Shown: piece after piece, positions 1 through 9,156 of the stretch
Layout of the letters: each line of letters begins with the position of its first letter
Numbering within the stretch: the first letter of the stretch is position 1
Assembly (NCBI RefSeq): GCF_029222705.1
Contig: NZ_JARGZF010000001.1
Location: 1,732,437 to 1,796,436 of the forward strand
Length of the DNA stretch: 64,000 bases
Direction: 5' to 3'
DNA from: Knoellia sp. p5-6-4
GTDB taxonomy: Bacteria; Actinomycetota; Actinomycetes; Actinomycetales; Dermatophilaceae
Position numbers and translations under genes: made by a program
The notes under the pieces: generated by a model
Databases searched by the model: none
What the model was told of the DNA's origin: nothing
Seen by the model: only the letters and a program-made list of their open reading frames with translations

Positions 1-558
1 GCTGACGTTGGCCGAGGTCGCGCCCATCACGGCGTGCACGCTGTCGCGGCTGTAGGTCACGGCATGCGCGGCGTCGACGCCGATGCTGGCGCCCACCTCG
101 ATGGCGTCCTGGTCGGCTCCCATGTAGAGGAACTGCCAGTCGTGGTCGCGGGTCTGACGCTCGATCAGCGCCTTGACCTGAGCGTGGGTGTACTCGCTGG
201 AGGCGTTCTCGTGGCCGTCGGTCATGATGCCGATGACGACGCTGCCGGGACGCTCGGCGCCCGGCAGCCGCGAGATGCGCTCGCCGGCGCTGGTGACCAG
301 GCGGCCGATGGAGTCGAGCAGGGCGGTGGTGCCCCGCGGCTCGAGCCGCAGCGGCGGCACGTCCGCGATCGGGCGGTCCGCGAAGACCTGCTCGTACTCG
401 TTGTCGAACTGCGCCAGGGTGACGCGGCACTCGCCCGGCTGGCGGCGCTGCTCCTCAATGAAGGCGTCGAACCCGCCCTGGGTGTCCTGCTTGATCGACT
501 GCATCGATCCCGAGCGGTCGAGCAGGAAGTACAGGTGGGTGAGGTTGGTGTTGGTCAT
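1..558 (-). CDS. VWA domain protein (3' end outside window)
   Basis: The minus strand reads from an ATG at 558 to the window edge without a stop (186 codons). A von Willebrand factor type A fold is evident: the strand LYFLLDRSGSM carries the MIDAS DxSxS motif near residue 14, RGTTALLD supplies the MIDAS Thr, and GIMTDGHEN the MIDAS Asp. There is no signal peptide or membrane segment in the visible part, so a cytoplasmic metal-dependent adhesion or scaffold role is likely; the partner is unknown. The start is preceded by a GGGGGA stretch. The C-terminus lies beyond position 1. Confidence 0.85.
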   Translation of the reverse strand, partial: MTNTNLTHLYFLLDRSGSMQSIKQDTQGGFDAFIEEQRRQPGECRVTLAQFDNEYEQVFADRPIADVPPLRLEPRGTTALLDSIGRLVTSAGERISRLPGAERPGSVVIGIMTDGHENASSEYTHAQVKALIERQTRDHDWQFLYMGADQDAIEVGASIGVDAAHAVTYSRDSVHAVMGATSANVS

Positions 559-602
559 GCGTCCCCCTTCGAGGTGGTCCTGCGGCGCCCGGGTGGCGTC
601 GG

Positions 603-1010
603 TCAGGTCGTGCGTCGCGCCCGGAAGCGCATGGGTCTGTTCGCGGGGGCACCCTCGGCGGGGTCCGCGGTCCGGTGCCGGCCCTGCTCGAGGTCGTAGC
701 GGGCACGCTCGACGCCCGAGGCCGTCACCCGCCCGCTCTCACTGCCGTAGGCCGCGAGGAGACTCGTGCGCGCCAGGCGCGGCCCGACGGCGTTCTCGGA
801 CAGTCCGGCGAGCATTCCCGCGCTGCGGATGCTGCTGCCCGACTCGACGATGACCGCGGCCATGGCCTCGTCGACCGCCGCGGTGAGGTGCTCCTGCGCT
901 GCCCGCAGGTGGGGCAGCGCAGCGTCGGGCTGCTCGGGGTCGACCTGGGCCAGCTCCGCCTCGGCGGCAGCGACGGCCTCGGCGACGGCGTTGGTCTCCT
1001 TGCGCTTCAT
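603..1010 (-). CDS. hypothetical helical protein
   Basis: This is a 135-residue soluble protein beginning MKRKETNAVAEAV. The first 60 residues are Ala/Glu-rich and predicted helical, followed by a region resembling a small helix-turn-helix (GMLAGLSENAVGPRLART) and a basic tail. I do not recognise a family. The SENAVGPRLAR stretch suggests DNA binding or a regulatory role, but this is only an inference. It lies 44 bp upstream of the VWA gene on the same strand, so the two may be co-transcribed. Confidence 0.6.
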   Translation of the reverse strand: MKRKETNAVAEAVAAAEAELAQVDPEQPDAALPHLRAAQEHLTAAVDEAMAAVIVESGSSIRSAGMLAGLSENAVGPRLARTSLLAAYGSESGRVTASGVERARYDLEQGRHRTADPAEGAPANRPMRFRARRTT

Positions 1011-1112
1011 GGCACCGACTGTACCGCACTAACTGCGGATACTCAACACGTGCGACTCAGAACCTTGTGCGGGGTGGTGTCCACAGGCCGTGGGCCGGGC
1101 AGGCAACCGGGG

Positions 1113-1754
1113 CTACCGCTGGGCCGGCGCGCCGACCTCCCTCGGGACCTGGACGCGGATCTCCTCGCCGAGGCGGGCGCCGTCGAGCAGCTGCAGGCCG
1201 TCGCCGGACCAGAACATGCCGGGGTCGTAGAAGTTCGTCGGCCGCTGGCCGTCGAGCAGCCCCATCGCCTGGTAGGTCGCCGCCACCACCTCCGCGCAGT
1301 ACGTCGTCTCGAGGGCCGCGTGGCGGCGCAGTCGACCCCGCAGCCACCGGCCGGCGAGCGCCGCGGTCGCGGGGAAGGGCGTGCCGTCGAGCCGGGCGAT
1401 GGTGCGCAGCACGGCGTCCTCCATCTCCCGCGTCACGGGTGTCTGGAGCTGGCGCAGCCAGGCGCGCTGCTCGTAGCGGTCGCACCACTGCACGACCGCA
1501 TCGCTGAGGTCGTGCAGCTGCACGCCGCGGTGGTGGGTGCCGGTCCAGACGTCGAGCAGGCCGTGCCCGAGCTCGGCGTGCCACATCAGGGGCGGCAGGT
1601 CGTCGAGCACCACGGCCATGCCCACGTGGTTGACCGGCGCGTTCGTGACGGCCCTGATCGCGTGGTCTGCCGCCGACCTGCCGCGGAAGAGCCACACGTC
1701 GCCGGTGCGCGTCAGGTCGACGGCCGCGTCTAGGCTCAGCACTGCCTCGTCCAC
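1113..1754 (-). CDS. YiiX-type permuted NlpC/P60 (papain-like) hydrolase
   Basis: A 213-residue protein. A His appears first in NHVGMAVVL followed by a WHAEL strand, and the Cys appears later in TTYCAEVVAA, the circularly permuted order seen in YiiX/YebB-like members of the NlpC/P60 superfamily. Such enzymes are amidases or peptidases; the substrate is unknown. The GTG start at 1754 is chosen because AGGAG lies 8 nt upstream and because a divergent gene starts only 16 bp away. A longer frame is open upstream but overlaps that gene. Confidence 0.75.
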   Translation of the reverse strand: MDEAVLSLDAAVDLTRTGDVWLFRGRSAADHAIRAVTNAPVNHVGMAVVLDDLPPLMWHAELGHGLLDVWTGTHHRGVQLHDLSDAVVQWCDRYEQRAWLRQLQTPVTREMEDAVLRTIARLDGTPFPATAALAGRWLRGRLRRHAALETTYCAEVVAATYQAMGLLDGQRPTNFYDPGMFWSGDGLQLLDGARLGEEIRVQVPREVGAPAQR

Positions 1755-1770
1755 GGAAGGGTCTCCTGTC

Positions 1771-1950
1771 GTGAAGCTCTGGAAAGTCCTCGGGATCGCC
1801 GGCCTCGCCGGCGTCGCCGCCACCGGGGCCATCATGGCCCGTGACCAGCGTCGGCGCGTGCAGCTCGAGCCCGACGAGATCCGCAGCCGGCTGCAGGAGC
1901 GGCTGGAGCAGGCGGAGTCCACCAGCCCCTCCCCGCCGCGGCAGGCATGA
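1771..1950 (+). CDS. small single-span membrane protein
   Basis: A 59-residue protein starting at GTG 1771 with GGAAGGG upstream. Residues 3-22 (WKVLGIAGLAGVAATGAIM) form one transmembrane helix, followed by a basic stretch RDQRRR and an acidic or amphipathic tail rich in Arg, Glu and Gln. Short proteins of this form are widespread in Actinobacteria, without known function. It is divergent from the papain-like hydrolase gene with only 16 bp between start codons, so the two ribosome-binding sites nearly abut. Confidence 0.65.
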   Translation: MKLWKVLGIAGLAGVAATGAIMARDQRRRVQLEPDEIRSRLQERLEQAESTSPSPPRQA

Positions 1951-1994
1951 CGTCGCGCCGGCCCCTTCGGCAAGGACCGGCGCGGCGGCAGGTG

Positions 1995-2714
1995 TCAGCT
2001 CTCGGCCGGGGCCGGTGACGCAGGACGGTGCTCCGCGACCGCGTCGGCAGCCCAGGTGACCGGTGTACCGGTGACGGTGCGCTCCTGCACCATCTCGGCG
2101 GTCATCGCGATGCACTCGGAGAGCAGGTCGACGAGCCGGTCGTACGGGTCGTCGACACAGGCCTCCGACATGCCCTCGACCGCGAGTGCCACCAGGTGCG
2201 GTGCGGTCTGGCGCCGGAACGCCCGGGCCGTCAGCGGCAGGTCGGCCCGGAACTCGCGCGCCCACTGCTCGGCCGCGGGCACCTGGTCGAGCGCGTCGCG
2301 TGACTCCGGTGTCAGGCTGTCGCGCGGCCGGCCGTCCAGCTCGGCGAGCATCCGCTCACACGAGAGGATCCCCAGGGCGAGCACGTTCTGTCGCGTCGCG
2401 GAGGCGATCGGCAGGGCGGTGGTCGCGCTGTGCAGCGCCAGCCTCGCGTCGACGTGCAGGTCGTCGCTGGTCAGCCCGATCACGGAGGGGATCATCGGCG
2501 CGAGCCGGGAGCGCACGGAGTCGGGCACCGTGTCGTTGATCTGGCGGGCCAGTCCGGCCAGCAGCGGGTGCGTGCACTTCGGATGGTCGCTCCACCGCTC
2601 GCCCGCGAGGTAGGACGCCATCTCCATGAAGCAGGCGCCCTTGCGGGGTGAGCGGTGACGTCCGGTCGAGAGCACAGGGACGATGTCCGGCGAAAGAGCG
2701 ACGCGTCGCGACAT
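1995..2714 (-). CDS. hypothetical protein, 239 aa
   Basis: Starts at ATG 2714 with GGGAG upstream. The protein is soluble and mostly helical, with a His/Cys-containing segment (ERWSDHPKCTHPLLAGLARQ) near residues 35-54 and a C-terminal Pro/Ala tail. It has no signal peptide. I do not recognise the family; the spacing of His and Cys could be structural or metal-binding. It stands alone: the papain-like gene is 240 bp downstream, and 164 bp without a gene lies upstream. Confidence 0.6.
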   Translation of the reverse strand: MSRRVALSPDIVPVLSTGRHRSPRKGACFMEMASYLAGERWSDHPKCTHPLLAGLARQINDTVPDSVRSRLAPMIPSVIGLTSDDLHVDARLALHSATTALPIASATRQNVLALGILSCERMLAELDGRPRDSLTPESRDALDQVPAAEQWAREFRADLPLTARAFRRQTAPHLVALAVEGMSEACVDDPYDRLVDLLSECIAMTAEMVQERTVTGTPVTWAADAVAEHRPASPAPAES

Positions 2715-2878
2715 GGTGACTCCCACGGGTCGGTGAAAGGAGGTGGACCCCTGATCAGTCTGCGCCTGCCCGGGCCGCCACGCCACCGTTCTGCCGGGCC
2801 ATTTCCCGTGGCACCGGTGGCGACGCGTTCGCCAGTCCCGACCGCGCCGGGTCGGCGCGCGCAGCGTGGCCGGCAGGG

Positions 2879-3946
2879 TCAGTGCTCGGCGTCCCAGTCG
2901 ATGCGCGGGAGGCCCAGCAGCAGCGAGGCCGCCGGGCTGCGCGGGCTGCGCACCGCGGTGCCGTCCTCGACGTGGATCTCGCCTCCGGCCCACTTAGGGT
3001 CGCCCGGCACCGGGCCGAGCGGGTCGGGCGGCTCCTCGCCGGAGCCGGGTCGGGCCAGGGCGCGCCCGAGGGCCTCGCGCAGGGGCGTGAGCCTGTAGCC
3101 GGCCGGCAGCAGGTCGGCCCTGAAGTCCTCCTCACGGCAGACCATGTCGTGGTGCAGGCTCTCCACGAGCGCCTCCACCGTGGCGGACGGCACGTCGGTG
3201 AGCTGTCCGGCCAGCCACCCGACCAAGCCCGTGGGCGCCACCGGCAGGGTCACCTCCGGGCGCACCAGGCCGGCGACCTCGGCGTAGAGGTCGAGCAGCC
3301 CCCGGTAGGAGATCCGCTCGTCGCCGCCGATGTCGTAGGCACGGGTGACCGGGTCCACGTCGAGGCAGCGGACGAGCACCTCGAGGGTGTCGCCCACGGC
3401 CATCGGCTGGACGTCCGAGCTCATCCAGGCGGGGACGGTGCGCACCGGAAGCCGCTCGGAGAGCTGGCGCAGGATCTCGAAGGACGTGGAGCCGCTTCCC
3501 ACGACGATCGCCGCGCGCAGGGTGAGCGTCGGCACGCCCGAGGCGGCGAGGATCTGCTCGACCTCGTGGCGCGAGCGCAGGTGCGCCGAGAGTCGCTCGG
3601 GTGGCACCGGCGGCACGAGGCCGGAGAGGTAGACGAGCCGGCCCACGTCGTGCTCGATCGCCGCGTGGGCGAGGTGGTGCGCAGCCTGCCGGTCACGGTT
3701 GACGAAGTCAAGGCCACCCATCGCGTGCACGAGGTAGTAGACCGCCTCGGCGCCCTCGACGGCCGTCATCACCTGGCTGGGCTCGTGCACGTCCATGCCG
3801 ACGGCGGTCACGTCCGCGCGCCACGGGAAGCGGTCCGCGGTCTCCACCTTCGAGAACGTGGCAGTGACCTCATGGCCCCGCTCGAGGAGCAGGGGCACCA
3901 GCCGCCGGCCCACGTAGCCGCTGGCCCCGGTCACGAGCACTCTCAC
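2879..3946 (-). CDS. NAD(P)-binding atypical SDR / NmrA-like protein
   Basis: A 355-residue Rossmann protein with the nucleotide-binding glycine motif GASGYVG at residues 7-13 directly after the first beta strand (VRVLVT). VYYLVHAMGG and LVYLSGLVP follow at the expected strand positions of extended or atypical SDRs. Family members bind NAD(P)H, often as oxidoreductases or redox sensors on nucleoside-diphosphate sugars or quinones; here the substrate is unknown. The GTG start at 3946 gives the canonical N-terminal strand. It is not obviously in an operon. Confidence 0.8.
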   Translation of the reverse strand: MRVLVTGASGYVGRRLVPLLLERGHEVTATFSKVETADRFPWRADVTAVGMDVHEPSQVMTAVEGAEAVYYLVHAMGGLDFVNRDRQAAHHLAHAAIEHDVGRLVYLSGLVPPVPPERLSAHLRSRHEVEQILAASGVPTLTLRAAIVVGSGSTSFEILRQLSERLPVRTVPAWMSSDVQPMAVGDTLEVLVRCLDVDPVTRAYDIGGDERISYRGLLDLYAEVAGLVRPEVTLPVAPTGLVGWLAGQLTDVPSATVEALVESLHHDMVCREEDFRADLLPAGYRLTPLREALGRALARPGSGEEPPDPLGPVPGDPKWAGGEIHVEDGTAVRSPRSPAASLLLGLPRIDWDAEH

Positions 3947-4014
3947 CGCTCGATGGAAACAGAGGCCGACCAGGTCGGCAACGCCACGGCATACCGGCCG
4001 GTGGGCAGGGCGTC

Positions 4015-4668
4015 TCAGTTGAGGTTGACCGGGGGCTCGGGGGGACGGCCCACCGCACCGAGCGCGGCGTGCACCGCCTGCTCGCGGCGCACCAGCTGCA
4101 GCCCGAGCCGCAGCCGGGCCTCGGTGTCACTGCTCGCGAGCAGCAGCTGGCGGTCGCCGATGTCGAGGATGAGGGCCCGGGGGACCCAGTAGGACAGCTC
4201 CCACGGGTCGACCGGCGGCTCGAGGGGATCGGCACCGACGTCGGCGCGGTAGCGCAGGAGCTCGCTGCGCAGGCGTGGGGCGAGGGCGGCCACCGCGTCG
4301 CGGTCGCCGAGGGGCTCGCTCAGCCAGCTGACGACCCCGGTGGGGTAGGCCGTGCCGGCGGCCTCGTCGACTCCCTCGAGCCGGAAGCGTGAGATGCCCG
4401 TGGAGATGACGAGGAAGCGGTTGTCGCCCAGGGCGGCGGCCTGGGTCAGCTGGGCCGCGCACCCGACGGCGTGCAGCGCCTTGACGCCGTCGGCGCCGAC
4501 CTCGTGGCCCTCACGGATGGCGACCACGCCGAAGACCGGCACCTGCCGGTCCTGGTTCTCGATGAGGTCGTGCAACAGCTGCAGGTACCTCGGTTCGAAG
4601 ACCTGCAGGGGGAGCTGGGCGCCCGGCATGAGCACCGTGCCGAGGGGGAACAGTGGCAGCACGGCCAT
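4015..4668 (-). CDS. Lon N-terminal (LON substrate-binding) domain protein
   Basis: A 217-residue stand-alone LON-N domain: the opening LPLFPLGTVLMPGAQLPLQVFEPRY is the family signature, with the FGVV and GISRF strands following. It lacks the Lon AAA+ and protease domains. Stand-alone versions occur across Actinobacteria; their role is unknown, with substrate binding the usual guess. Start ATG 4668. It lies 85 bp downstream of the NYN-domain gene on the same strand. Confidence 0.85.
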   Translation of the reverse strand: MAVLPLFPLGTVLMPGAQLPLQVFEPRYLQLLHDLIENQDRQVPVFGVVAIREGHEVGADGVKALHAVGCAAQLTQAAALGDNRFLVISTGISRFRLEGVDEAAGTAYPTGVVSWLSEPLGDRDAVAALAPRLRSELLRYRADVGADPLEPPVDPWELSYWVPRALILDIGDRQLLLASSDTEARLRLGLQLVRREQAVHAALGAVGRPPEPPVNLN

Positions 4669-4753
4669 GACCCAGCGTACGTCCGCCGCCCGGTGCCCGA
4701 GCCGGGCCCACCGCCTCCGAGCCGGGCCCGGCCTCCCTGGAGGCCGCCGCCGC

Positions 4754-5320
4754 TCACAGGAAGTCGGTCGGGTCGAACTCGTCGATCGGGATGACCCGCA
4801 CGCGGGGCAGCGGGGAGCGAAAGGCCCGCACGTCGTACTCGAGGTCGAAGAACTCCAGGCCGCGCTCCTCGAGGCGCACGAACCCGGCGTTGGCGAACTC
4901 CTCGAAGGCCACGACCCCGACGCGGCGGCCGTCGATGAGGCCCTCGAGCTGGGGGAGGAAGTCTCCGTCGTGGCTGACGAGCATGAGGTCGGCCTCGCGC
5001 CGCTGGAGCTCGACCATGGTGCGCTGGATGGCGAGGTCGACGACCTTCTGGTGCGGGCCGCCCGAGAGCGGGATCGGCCGGTAGCCCATGGCCAGCAGGG
5101 CTTGGATGAACGGCATCGGGAGCTCCCCGCTGCCGGCGGCGAGGAAGAACAGTCCGCGCGCGGGCTGGCCCCACTCCTCCTCGGCGAACTGCAGGAGCCG
5201 GTCCCAGCGGGGCCGCTCGTCGGGCTGGGGGCGCCGCGACAGGATCGAGGTGCCGAGCGTGGCGTCGACGTTCTCGCCGTCGACGAGGACGTAGGTGGTG
5301 CGGGAGCTCTGCTCGGCCAT
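4754..5320 (-). CDS. NYN domain protein (PIN-like RNase fold)
   Basis: A 188-residue protein. TYVLVDGENVD at residues 9-19 is the first acidic motif of NYN/LabA-type PIN-like nucleases, and LMLVSHDGDFLPQLE (about 112-126) contains the second acidic cluster typical of DUF88. These features predict a metal-dependent RNase. Start ATG 5320. The gene is divergent from malQ, whose start is 107 bp away. Confidence 0.82.
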   Translation of the reverse strand: MAEQSSRTTYVLVDGENVDATLGTSILSRRPQPDERPRWDRLLQFAEEEWGQPARGLFFLAAGSGELPMPFIQALLAMGYRPIPLSGGPHQKVVDLAIQRTMVELQRREADLMLVSHDGDFLPQLEGLIDGRRVGVVAFEEFANAGFVRLEERGLEFFDLEYDVRAFRSPLPRVRVIPIDEFDPTDFL

Positions 5321-5427
5321 GGCCCGACCATAGGGGAGCAGGCGGGTACCCGGCGCGGGGATGGCCCGCGTGGCAGACTGCGAGCGCCCGGACCGTCGCC
5401 GCCCGACCGCCTGAAGGAGTGACCGCC

Positions 5428-7581
5428 ATGGACGCCGCCGCTCCGCGCGCGACCCTCGTCAACCTCGCGAACGCCTTCGGGGTGGCCACCGAGTACTGGG
5501 ACTGGCAGGGCGGGCACGTCACCGTGCCGGACGGGACGATCCGGGCCGTGCTCGGCGCCCTCGGCGTCGAGGCCGGCACCGACGAGGATGCCGCACGGTC
5601 GCTGGCGGCCGTGGACGAGCGCCACTGGCGCCGCACCCTGCCACCCACCGTCGTGTGCCGCGAGGGCTGGACGCCATGGGTGCCGGTGCACGTGCCGCAC
5701 GGCTCCAGCGTCCACCTCGAGGTGGAGCTCGAGGACGGCGGCGCCCGGCCCGTGCGCCAGGTCGACCACTGGGTCGACCCGCGCGGGGTCGACGGCGCCG
5801 AGGTCGGGGAGGCGACCTTCGAGCTGCCCGGCGACCTGCCCCTGGGCTGGCACCGGCTGCGCGCCCACGTCAGCGGACCCGCGGAGGGGGACGGCCCGGC
5901 CACCGGATGGACCGCGGAGGCCACCCTCGTCGTGACCCCGGGCTCCCTTGCCCTGCCCACCGCCCTGCGCGAAGGGCGGGTGTGGGGCCTGATGGAGCAG
6001 GTGTACCAGGTGCGCTCGAAGGACTCCTGGGGCATCGGGGACCTGTCCGACCTCGCCGAGCTCGCCGCCTGGGCGGGGGAGGACCTCGGGGCGGACTTCG
6101 TCCTCGTCAACCCGCTCCACGCCGCGGAGCCGGTGGCGCCCATGGAGCCCTCGCCCTACCTGCCGACCACCCGTCGCTTCGTCAACCCCGTCTACCTGCG
6201 GGTCGAGGAGATCCCCGAGGCGGCCGGCCTGTCCGGGGCCGCCCTGCGGAGGGCGCGCGACGCCGCCGAGTCGGCCCGTGCGCTCAACGCGCAGGACGCC
6301 ATCGACCGCGACGCGGTGTGGGCGGCCAAGAGGGTGGCCCTGCACGAGGTCTACCGGCTGGGGCTGAGCGGCCGGCGGGCCCGCGACTTCGCCCGCTACT
6401 GCCGCACCGAGGGCGAGGGTCTGCTCACCTTCGCCACGTGGTGCGCCCTCGCCGAGGAGCACGGCCTGCCGTGGACGTCCTGGCCTGCGGACCTGCAGGA
6501 CCCGACGTCGCAGGCGGTCGCGGACTTTCGCGAGAGCCACCGTGACGAGGTCGACTTCCACCGCTGGCTGCAGTGGGTGCTCGACGGAGCGCTGGCCACG
6601 GTGCAGCGCGACGCCCGGGCCGCCGGGATGTCGCTCGGCGTCGTGCACGACCTCGCCGTCGGGGTGAACCCGCGCGGGGCCGACGCCTGGGGTCTTGCCG
6701 ACGCGCTGGCCCGCGGGGTCACCGTCGGCGCCCCACCGGACCAGTTCAACCAGCTCGGCCAGGACTGGGACCAGCCGCCGTGGCGGCCGGACCGCCTCGC
6801 CGAGCTCGGCTACGCGCCCTACCGCGACATGCTGCGCACCGTGCTGAGGGACTCCGGCGGCATCCGGGTCGACCACATCATCGGCCTCTTCCGGCTCTGG
6901 TGGGTGCCCCAGGGCCACCCCGCGAGCGAGGGCACCTACGTCCGCTACGACCACGAGGCCCTCGTCGGGATCCTGGTGCTCGAGGCGCAGCGCGCCGGCG
7001 CCGTCGTCGTGGGCGAGGACCTCGGCGTGGTCGAGCCGTGGGCGCGCGACTACATGCGCGAGCGCGGCATCCTCGGCACCTCCATCCTGTGGTTCGAGTG
7101 GGACGCCGATGGCCTCCCGCTGCCGCCGGAGCAGTACCGCGACCTGTGCCTGTCCACCGTCACCACCCACGACCTGCCCCCGACGGCCGGCTACCTCGGG
7201 CTCGAGCACGTCGCCCTGCGCGACCGGCTGGGCCTGCTGACGCGGCCGGTCGAGGAGGAGCGGGCCGTCGAGGAGGAGTCCATCGGCAACGTGCGGGCGA
7301 TGCTCGCAGGGCGCGGGTTGCTGCCGGAGGGCGCCGGCGTGCCCGAGACCGTCGAGGCCCTCCACCGGCTGCTGGGCCAGTCCCCCTCGCGGATGCTCGG
7401 CGTCGCGGTCACCGACCTCGTCGGAGACATCCGCAGCATCAACCAGCCGGGCACCTCGGACGAGTACCCGAACTGGCGGCTGCCGCTGGCCGGCCCCGAC
7501 GGCAAGCCGGTCGGGCTCGAGGAGGTCATGGCCTCGCCGTGGGCCGTCAGGCTGGCCGAGGCGGTCAGCCGGCGGTCGTAG
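5428..7581 (+). CDS. malQ: 4-alpha-glucanotransferase (GH77)
   Basis: A 717-residue amylomaltase that transfers 4-alpha-glucan segments between maltodextrins. The GH77 catalytic residues are visible: nucleophile D482 in GIRVDHI, acid/base E530 in VVGEDLG, and D582 in TTHDLPP. The N-terminal 150 residues form the beta-rich extension found in many bacterial MalQ proteins. ATG 5428 has GAAGGAG 8 nt upstream; an in-frame GTG at 5419 lies inside that Shine-Dalgarno sequence and was rejected. It is monocistronic, with a weak hairpin after the stop. Confidence 0.95.
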   Translation: MDAAAPRATLVNLANAFGVATEYWDWQGGHVTVPDGTIRAVLGALGVEAGTDEDAARSLAAVDERHWRRTLPPTVVCREGWTPWVPVHVPHGSSVHLEVELEDGGARPVRQVDHWVDPRGVDGAEVGEATFELPGDLPLGWHRLRAHVSGPAEGDGPATGWTAEATLVVTPGSLALPTALREGRVWGLMEQVYQVRSKDSWGIGDLSDLAELAAWAGEDLGADFVLVNPLHAAEPVAPMEPSPYLPTTRRFVNPVYLRVEEIPEAAGLSGAALRRARDAAESARALNAQDAIDRDAVWAAKRVALHEVYRLGLSGRRARDFARYCRTEGEGLLTFATWCALAEEHGLPWTSWPADLQDPTSQAVADFRESHRDEVDFHRWLQWVLDGALATVQRDARAAGMSLGVVHDLAVGVNPRGADAWGLADALARGVTVGAPPDQFNQLGQDWDQPPWRPDRLAELGYAPYRDMLRTVLRDSGGIRVDHIIGLFRLWWVPQGHPASEGTYVRYDHEALVGILVLEAQRAGAVVVGEDLGVVEPWARDYMRERGILGTSILWFEWDADGLPLPPEQYRDLCLSTVTTHDLPPTAGYLGLEHVALRDRLGLLTRPVEEERAVEEESIGNVRAMLAGRGLLPEGAGVPETVEALHRLLGQSPSRMLGVAVTDLVGDIRSINQPGTSDEYPNWRLPLAGPDGKPVGLEEVMASPWAVRLAEAVSRRS

Positions 7582-7602
7582 CGGCCGGGGACCGGTTCAC
7601 CC

Positions 7603-7627
7603 CGGGCGAGTGAGGCGGCTTCGCCCG
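7603..7627 (+). terminator. possible weak terminator after malQ
   Basis: Inverted repeat CGGGCGA / TCGCCCG with an 11-nt loop starting 21 bp after the malQ stop. There is no U-tract, so it may be a pause or processing site only. Confidence 0.35.
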
Positions 7628-7722
7628 GTCGCTTCCTAGCGTGGAGGGACGCACGACCGTATGCCGCGTGCAGCCCACGGCCGCGAGGGCCGCCGGCCCC
7701 GTTCGTCTCTCCTGGAGGGCCC

Positions 7723-9156
7723 ATGGCCACCGACCTCTCCCTCAGCACCGAACCCGCGACCCGGGCGCCTTCCACCTGGTCGACCGACGGCCGGACTTTC
7801 ACCTGCACCACGTCGCTGGACCGGGCACCGGCACCCGGCGACGTCGTGGTGCTCGAGACGGCTCCGGGGCAGCGGCTGCTCGGGCAGGTCCGCTCCAGCG
7901 CCCCCACGGCGCACGCCGGCGACGACCCCACGGGGGTCGGTTCGGGCGTTGTCCTAGGGGTGCTCGACGAGGCGGGTGGGCCGAGCAGCGCGCCGGTCCG
8001 CCCGTTCGCCTCCGCCGTCGTGCAGCCCGCCTCGGCCGAGGTCCTCGAGACCCTGCAGGGCGTCCGTGGTGCCGGGCTCGAGGTCGGCACGTGGCGGTCG
8101 GGCGACGTGACGGTGCCGGCTCGGCTGCGCGCCCACGGCTTCAACAGGCACACCTTCCTGTGCGGGCAGAGCGGGTCGGGCAAGACGTACGCCCTCGGTG
8201 TCGTGCTCGAGCAGCTGCTGCTCCACACCGGCCTGCGCATGGTGGTGCTCGACCCGAACGGCGACTTCACCCGGCTGGGCCAGGTGCGGCCCGAGGCCCC
8301 GGCCGACGTCGCCGAGCGCCTCGCGGCGACCGACATCCGGGTGCTCCGCCCCGACGCGGGGGGCGGCGAGCCGCTCCGGCTGCGCTTCCGGACCATGCCG
8401 CGAGCGGCCCAGGCGGCCATCCTGCGGCTCGACCCCTTGGCCGACCGGGCCGAGTACAACCTCTTCCTGCACCTCGGCCACAGCTACGCCGAGGCGGGCG
8501 TCGAGTCGCTGGTCTCCGGGCTGCGCGCCGGCGGCGGCGCCGAGCAGTCCCTGGCCGCGCGGATCGAGAACCTCGGCCTCCTCGAGTGGGAGGTCTGGGC
8601 CGGCGAGAGGACGACCGCGGCCGACGTGGTGGCCGCGGGCACCCGCGCCACGGTGATGGACCTCGGTGGCTTCCGCGACCCGATCGAGCCACAGGCGGTC
8701 GCCCTCGACGTCGTCGAGTCGCTGTGGGCGCAGCGGGAGACCCGGACACCGACCCTCATCGTCGTCGACGAGGCCCACAACCTGTGTGTCGCCGAACCTC
8801 GTGGACCGGTGCAGACGGCGGTGACCGAGCGCCTCACCCAGATCGCGGCGGAGGGACGCAAGTACGGCCTGTGGCTGCTGCTGTCGACCCAGCGGCCGTC
8901 GAAGGTCCACCCGCAGGTGCTCAGCCAGTGCGACAACCTCATGCTGATGCGGATGAACTCGCCCGGTGACCTCGCCGAGCTCGCGGCCCTCTTCGGCTTC
9001 GCCCCCGAGCAGATGCTGCGCACGTCGCCGTTCTTCGGCCAGGGCGAGGCACTGTTCGCCGGCGGCTTCGTGCCCGCACCGATGTTCGCCCGGATGGGCA
9101 CCCGCCTGACCCTGGAGGGCGGCAGCGACGTGGCCGTGCCGGCCGGTGCACGCTGA
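7723..9156 (+). CDS. HerA/FtsK-like DUF87 ATPase
   Basis: A 477-residue P-loop ATPase of the HerA/VirB4 type. A beta-rich N-terminal module (HAS-barrel-like) precedes Walker A GQSGSGKT at residues 148-155, followed by VVLDPNGDF (typical of HerA) and Walker B LIVVDEAH with D349/E350; the late LLLSTQRPSKV segment matches sensor and arginine-finger regions of hexameric translocases. HerA proteins translocate DNA with NurA in archaea and with defence nucleases in some bacteria, but no nuclease partner is adjacent here. ATG 7723 follows a GGAGGG stretch. Confidence 0.85.
   Translation: MATDLSLSTEPATRAPSTWSTDGRTFTCTTSLDRAPAPGDVVVLETAPGQRLLGQVRSSAPTAHAGDDPTGVGSGVVLGVLDEAGGPSSAPVRPFASAVVQPASAEVLETLQGVRGAGLEVGTWRSGDVTVPARLRAHGFNRHTFLCGQSGSGKTYALGVVLEQLLLHTGLRMVVLDPNGDFTRLGQVRPEAPADVAERLAATDIRVLRPDAGGGEPLRLRFRTMPRAAQAAILRLDPLADRAEYNLFLHLGHSYAEAGVESLVSGLRAGGGAEQSLAARIENLGLLEWEVWAGERTTAADVVAAGTRATVMDLGGFRDPIEPQAVALDVVESLWAQRETRTPTLIVVDEAHNLCVAEPRGPVQTAVTERLTQIAAEGRKYGLWLLLSTQRPSKVHPQVLSQCDNLMLMRMNSPGDLAELAALFGFAPEQMLRTSPFFGQGEALFAGGFVPAPMFARMGTRLTLEGGSDVAVPAGAR

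Noticed and set aside
5419-5427. Earlier GTG start for malQ
   Set aside because: It lies within the GAAGGAG ribosome-binding site of ATG 5428.
4015-7365. Very long minus-strand frame of 1116 codons opposite malQ
   Set aside because: In GC-rich DNA the antisense frame of a real gene often stays open. Only its last 217 codons (Lon-N) carry family motifs; the rest is the shadow of malQ and the NYN gene.
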